A DNA stretch of 18,689 nucleotides. Origin: Holophagales bacterium UBA5704 (GTDB lineage: Bacteria > Acidobacteriota > Thermoanaerobaculia > Multivoradales > UBA5704). Both the position numbers and the translations under genes were made by a program. The notes under the pieces are model-generated. The model was not told the origin of the DNA and ran no database searches. It was given only the letters and a program-made list of their open reading frames with translations. Positions 14,451 through 18,689 of this stretch are shown here, in pieces. How positions within the stretch are numbered: position 1 is the stretch's first letter; each line of letters starts with the position of its first letter. The stretch is taken from NCBI GenBank assembly GCA_002420005.1, contig DIHE01000065.1:417-19105 (forward strand), read 5' to 3'.

Positions 14451-17400
14451 ATGTATGGAATGTCTCGTCTGTCGGTGTGCCTTGCTGCGCTTCTTCTCTG
14501 CTGTGCCGGCCCCTCCCCCGCCGCGGGGTCCTCGGCGCCGGCAGGGCCGGCCCTCACGGGGATGGTCCTCTCTCCTGCCGGGCAACCGCTCCCCGGTGTG
14601 CGCGTCGAGCTGCGGCCGGTGCTCTCGGGGTACACGCAGAGCCTGCTCAGCCTGGAAGACCCGGAGGAACCCTCTGCGGTGGCGGTGGCCACCACCGACG
14701 CCGCCGGGCGGTATGCCCTGCGTGCCCCGGAGACCGGGATCTGGCGCGTCACCGTACGGAGCCCGGGGATGGTCACGCTGCACTTTCCGGTCCTCCCCCT
14801 GGCGGGTCCGCGGGAGCTTCCCCCGGCCCCCCTCACGGCGGATGCGGGCGCCCCGCTCCTCCTCACCGACCAGGCCGGGAAACCTCTCGCCGGGGCCTGG
14901 ATCGCCGCCTCCGCCTCCGGACAGCCGGCCGGCGGGATCTTCCCGGCGGATTGGCGGCCGGCGCCGCAGGTGGGACGCACCGACGGCCGGGGCTCCCTCT
15001 CCCTGGAACGCCGGGACGGCGAGACGCTGGAGGTGAGCGTCTTCCTCCCGGGACGGGCCGAGACCGTGCGGAGCGGCTTCACCGGCGGCTCCCTGCAGAT
15101 CCCCGCCGGCGGCGAGACCGCCCGGGACCTTCGAGTGGTCTCCCGAAGCGGCGAGCCGATCCCGGACACCGCGGTACGGATCGGTCCTCGCGCCTGGCCC
15201 GCCGGACGGGCCGATGCGCAGGGACGGCTTCGCCTGCCGCTGCCCGCCTCCGGCTCCGCCGCTCTCCTCCTGCTGACCCGGGACGGCCGCCAGGCCACCG
15301 TACAGGTCCCCGCTCCGTCTCCGGGCGGGCAGGAAACCTCCTTCACCCTCCCCCTGCCGCTCACCCTCGCCGGACGGATCGTCGACAGCCAGGGCCGGAA
15401 ACCGGTGACGGGAGCTCTCGTCTGGGCGTCCGCCGATCCGGGCGCTTTCGTGCGCACCGACGCCGGGGGCCGGTTCCGCCTCACCGTGCCCACCCGCCGC
15501 CGCTTCGAGGCCGAAGTGCTCGCGGCGGGCTTCCTACCGCGCAAGGTGGCGATCCCCGGTCCCCAACTCGCGGGCGGCCAGGCCCTGACGGTGGCTCTGG
15601 ACCGCGCGGGAGCGCTGCGCGGGCAGGTGGTCGACCCACAAGCGCGCCCTCTCGCGGGTGTCCTGATCACCGCCGTACCTGCCGCCGCCCGCGGCGACCG
15701 GGCGCTCGATCCGTCCGATCCGGTGGCGGAGCGGACGGTCAGCGATGCACAAGGACGGTTCGAGCTGCGCCTCCTGCGGCCGGCCCAGGACTACGAGGTG
15801 CGCGCCCGGCGCAACGGCTCCTTCCCCACCGCCCGCACCGCCACGGTGGGCGATCCGGCGGAGCCGCCGCACCGCCTCACCCTGGTGCTCGCACCCGCCC
15901 GCGGTGCCCGCGGACGGGTGCAGGACCCGGAGGGCCGGCCGGTGGCGGGTGCGGAGGTCACCCTGCGTCCCGCTTTGCGGCCCGGTGCGCCCCGCGCCCT
16001 GCCGCTCTCTGGAGAAGCGCCTGCCGCGGAACCCGAGGCCCCCACCGTGCGGAGCGACGAGACCGGTGCCTTCACGCTCACCGCCTGTCCGGCCGCGGAG
16101 ATCGAGCTGACCGTGCGCCGCGCCGGGTTTGCTCCCGCCCTCCTTCCCGCCCTGCGCCTGCCTGCCGGAGCCGGACCGGCGGACCTGGGGACCATCGTCC
16201 TGCGTCCCGGAGTCCCCCTCACCAGCCGCGTCGTAGGCCCCAACGGCCGGCCGGCCGGCGGCGCCGAGGTCTTCGCGCTGCGCGATCCGGTGGACGTGAA
16301 CGGCGTCGGCCGGGTGCTCGGGAAACGCAAGCCCGCGGCCACGGCCGGCACGGACGGCCGCTTCACGATCCAGGACCTCTCGCCGGGAACGCCGATCCAC
16401 CTGGCCGTGCGGGCCGCCGGCTATCTCACGGCCCGGGTGCGCGCCGTGCGTCCCCCCTTGGCCGCTCCTCTCGTCATCCGCCTGGAGCCCGAGAACCTCC
16501 TGGCCGGGCGGGTTGTCGACGGCCAGGGAGAGCCGGTGGCCGGAGCCCGTCTCGAGCTGCGTTGGCAGGCCATCCTCCCGGAAGATCCAGACATCCGGCT
16601 CGGCGATCCCGTGCTCCAGAGCGCCCGCTCGGAAGCCGACGGCCGCTTCACCCTGCGCGGCATCCCGGCGGGCGGCTCCCTGCTCGGGGTCTCCGCCCAG
16701 GGCTTCGTGGCGCGCGAGGGGATCGAGGTCGACCTGCCGCGCCCGGCGGCGGCCGGCGAGCTTCGACTCGAGCTCGACCGCGGCGCTCTCCTCCAGGGAC
16801 GGGTCAGCACGACCGCCGGAGACCCGGTGCCCGCCGTCCACGTCGCTCTCGGCGGGGCCTCCGCGAGCACGGACGACGACGGCCTCTACTGGCTCGAAGG
16901 AGCCAAGCTCGGACGCCAGGAGGTCCTCTTCTTCCACCCGAGCCGGGGACGTATCCAGAAGGACTTCGACATCCAGCCGGGCGTCAACATGCTGGACATC
17001 TCTTTGGATCCCGGAGTCGAGGTCACCGGCCGGGCCGTCGACGACCGCGGCCGGCCTCTGTCCGGTGCCCGCATCGAGCTGGCCTCCTGGGACCGCTTCG
17101 AGCTGCGCCGGCTCCAGGACGTCACCGGCGAGGACGGCCGCTTCCGCCTGGCGCCGGTCCCCCCGGGCCGCTACCGGCTCTCCGCCGCCGCCGAAGGCTT
17201 CGCGGACACCGAGCTCCCTCAGCCGGTGACGGTGGCCGCCGAGCCGCCCCCGCCGCTCGACATCGCGCTCTCCCGCGGTGCCACCGTCTCCGGCCGCATC
17301 CTGGGGCTCTCCCCCGAGGACCTGGCCCAGGTGGAGGTGACCGCCGCCGCCGACACCGGCGCCGAGGCCGCCGTCTGGACCGATGGCCGGGGCCGCTACG

Positions 17401-18554
17401 AAGCCGGACCCCTGACGCCGGGGGATTGGACCCTGTCGGCCATTCTCTGGAGTGGCCAGCGGCGGGCCCGGGCGCGCCTCGCCGTCGGCGCATCCGACCG
17501 CGAGATCGTGCGTGACCTGGAGTTCGAGAAGCGCCTCACCCTCACCGCCCAGGTGCTCGCCGACGGCGAGCCGCTCCCTGACGCCCGGGTCTCCCTGCGC
17601 GGCCGGAACGTCGCGGCCGACCGCACCGCCCTGACCGACTACGACGGCCGCGTCCGCATCGACGACCTCGAGCCGGACACCTATTCCGTCGGCGTCTCCC
17701 AGACCCAGAAGCTGCTCATCCACAACGACCAGGTGGACCTGCGAGAGGACCGCGACCTGGTGATCCGCTTCGAGACGGCGACCTTGGACGGCCGGGTGGC
17801 CAGCGCGGCCGACGGCGCGCCGGTGGCGGACGCCGCGGTCTCTCTACGCCCTCTCGAAGGGCCGGACTACATGGTCTCCACCGGCACCAAGGACGACGGC
17901 CGTTTCGCGATGTACCACGTGCAGCCCGGCCGCTACCGGCTGGAAGCCCGCGCCCAGGGATTCACCGCGGCGAGCCAGGAGATCCAGCTCGCCGGTGGCC
18001 AGGAGGTCGACGGAATCGACATCAGCCTCGAACCGGCGGCGGGCGCGAAGCTCCGGGTCCGCCTCGCCTCGGGCGAGGTGCCGGGGCTCGTCCACGTCCT
18101 GGCGCGCGACGCGTCCGGCGTCACCGTGCTCGCCGACACCCGCCCGGCCGACACGACGGGTACCATCGACCTGGCATCCCTCCCGGCCGGTGCCTGGACC
18201 CTCTTCGCCGCCGCCGAAGGGGGCGCCGTGACCGGCACACCGCTCGTGGTCCCCGCCGATCCCCTCTCCCTCACACTCCCCCCGGCGGGCCGGCTCCTGG
18301 TGCGGGTCTCCGCCCTCCTCGCCTCGGGCCTGCAAGGGACGGTTCGCCTTCTCACCGCGGACCAGCAACCGTTCTGGACCCTCGGCCCCGGCGGCTCCAT
18401 CGTCACCGCCTGGCCCCTCCTCGACGGCAAGGCCCTCCTCGACGGCGTTCCGGCCGGGACCTGGCTCCTTCAGGTGGAGACGCCGGACGGCCAGCGCTGG
18501 AACGGGATGGCGGTGACCGCGGGAACCGCGGAAACGGCGGTGACGATCGAATGA
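14451..18554 (+). CDS. Large exported CarboxypepD_reg-repeat protein
   Basis: A 1367-residue exported protein with a signal peptide (about 1-25, core LSVCLAALLLCCAG). AAGGAG at 14436-14441 sets the start at 14451; a second ATG at 14460 is nine bases later. The body is a string of beta-sandwich units of about 80-100 residues with the CarboxypepD_reg pattern. Each opens like GRVVDGQGEPVAGARLEL and closes like DGRFTLRGIPAG. Clear units start near residues 35, 225, 304, 387, 485, 590, 684, 781, 858, 946, 1031 and 1112, with weaker ones near 140 and 1200. There is no catalytic domain, membrane anchor or sorting signal at the end. Such arrays usually serve as surface stalks or carbohydrate/protein-binding scaffolds. 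The cysteines near the signal peptide do not form an obvious lipobox. Role unknown. Confidence 0.85.
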   Translation: MYGMSRLSVCLAALLLCCAGPSPAAGSSAPAGPALTGMVLSPAGQPLPGVRVELRPVLSGYTQSLLSLEDPEEPSAVAVATTDAAGRYALRAPETGIWRVTVRSPGMVTLHFPVLPLAGPRELPPAPLTADAGAPLLLTDQAGKPLAGAWIAASASGQPAGGIFPADWRPAPQVGRTDGRGSLSLERRDGETLEVSVFLPGRAETVRSGFTGGSLQIPAGGETARDLRVVSRSGEPIPDTAVRIGPRAWPAGRADAQGRLRLPLPASGSAALLLLTRDGRQATVQVPAPSPGGQETSFTLPLPLTLAGRIVDSQGRKPVTGALVWASADPGAFVRTDAGGRFRLTVPTRRRFEAEVLAAGFLPRKVAIPGPQLAGGQALTVALDRAGALRGQVVDPQARPLAGVLITAVPAAARGDRALDPSDPVAERTVSDAQGRFELRLLRPAQDYEVRARRNGSFPTARTATVGDPAEPPHRLTLVLAPARGARGRVQDPEGRPVAGAEVTLRPALRPGAPRALPLSGEAPAAEPEAPTVRSDETGAFTLTACPAAEIELTVRRAGFAPALLPALRLPAGAGPADLGTIVLRPGVPLTSRVVGPNGRPAGGAEVFALRDPVDVNGVGRVLGKRKPAATAGTDGRFTIQDLSPGTPIHLAVRAAGYLTARVRAVRPPLAAPLVIRLEPENLLAGRVVDGQGEPVAGARLELRWQAILPEDPDIRLGDPVLQSARSEADGRFTLRGIPAGGSLLGVSAQGFVAREGIEVDLPRPAAAGELRLELDRGALLQGRVSTTAGDPVPAVHVALGGASASTDDDGLYWLEGAKLGRQEVLFFHPSRGRIQKDFDIQPGVNMLDISLDPGVEVTGRAVDDRGRPLSGARIELASWDRFELRRLQDVTGEDGRFRLAPVPPGRYRLSAAAEGFADTELPQPVTVAAEPPPPLDIALSRGATVSGRILGLSPEDLAQVEVTAAADTGAEAAVWTDGRGRYEAGPLTPGDWTLSAILWSGQRRARARLAVGASDREIVRDLEFEKRLTLTAQVLADGEPLPDARVSLRGRNVAADRTALTDYDGRVRIDDLEPDTYSVGVSQTQKLLIHNDQVDLREDRDLVIRFETATLDGRVASAADGAPVADAAVSLRPLEGPDYMVSTGTKDDGRFAMYHVQPGRYRLEARAQGFTAASQEIQLAGGQEVDGIDISLEPAAGAKLRVRLASGEVPGLVHVLARDASGVTVLADTRPADTTGTIDLASLPAGAWTLFAAAEGGAVTGTPLVVPADPLSLTLPPAGRLLVRVSALLASGLQGTVRLLTADQQPFWTLGPGGSIVTAWPLLDGKALLDGVPAGTWLLQVETPDGQRWNGMAVTAGTAETAVTIE

Positions 18555-18576
18555 AAGACGGTGGACTTGTGGCGGC

Positions 18577-18689
18577 TCATCGCATCGCCTCCGCCAGCGT
18601 CTCCGAGACCTGCCGGCAGGTGCGCAGGTAGACCGCGGACTCACGAAACTCCGCTCCCCGCACCGCCGAGGCCCCCACCCCCACCTCCC
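18577..18689 (-). CDS. C-terminal fragment of a probable gene
   Basis: An open frame enters from the right edge and ends at a TGA at 18577-18579, 22 bases from the convergent stop of the repeat-protein gene. The 36 or so visible residues end in a helix-like stretch (FRESAVYLRTCRQVSETL, then AEAMR). Third positions are almost all G or C, as in the neighbours, and the close convergent layout fits a real gene. The family cannot be recognised from so little. Confidence 0.5.
   Translation of the reverse strand, partial: EVGVGASAVRGAEFRESAVYLRTCRQVSETLAEAMR

Overview
The window is strongly GC-rich, with third codon positions almost all G or C. It looks like a chromosomal segment of a Gram-negative-type environmental bacterium. 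An Acidobacteriota lineage (Thermoanaerobaculia-like) is my best guess, from the mix of PknB-type kinase, secreted FTP/PepSY metallopeptidases, a very large CarboxypepD_reg-repeat protein and GT-C membrane proteins. That placement is inference from gene content. I see no phage, IS, CRISPR, tRNA or rRNA. No intergenic stretch reaches 300 bases; the longest are 247-280 bases.

Layout. (1) 1-2820, minus strand: a signalling operon with translationally coupled genes. It holds a NarL-type response regulator, a hybrid histidine kinase carrying its own receiver and HPt domains, and the first 129 residues of a Ser/Thr protein kinase cut by the left edge. The phospho-sites for a four-step His-Asp-His-Asp relay are all present. 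(2) 3068-7502, plus strand: two tandem paralogous secreted zinc metallopeptidases, each with a ~250-nt leader and its own terminator. The catalytic halves are near-identical and the propeptides have diverged. The leaders share two short islands at nearly fixed spacing. (3) 7589-9226, plus strand: a GT-C/ArnT-like membrane glycosyltransferase. It is separated from convergent genes by a 9-bp tandem repeat. (4) 9316-11922, minus strand: a zinc alcohol dehydrogenase, a COG2085 (F420:NADP reductase-like) dinucleotide-binding protein, and an exported TenA/heme-oxygenase-fold protein that seems to lack metal-ligand positions. (5) 12203-12721, plus strand: an unrecognised 172-residue protein. (6) 12749-13543, minus strand: an orphan SsuC/ThiX-like ABC permease. 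(7) 13810-18554, plus strand: a Sec-exported RTX-repeat protein, a strong hairpin terminator, then a 1367-residue exported protein built of about 12-14 CarboxypepD_reg-like repeats. (8) 18577-18689, minus strand: the C-terminal end of a probable further gene.

How they may work together. Most plus-strand genes encode exported proteins (two proteases, an RTX protein, a repeat protein), while the minus-strand operon at the left is regulatory. The signalling operon is divergent from protease 1, so regulation of the proteases by that system is plausible but not shown. A 14-base string in the leader of protease 1 recurs in the leader of the RTX gene. This hints that the exported proteins share a regulatory element. 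No single well-defined new system is proven here. The strongest leads are the shared leader element, the sensor-less phosphorelay plus Ser/Thr kinase, and the degenerate exported TenA-like protein.
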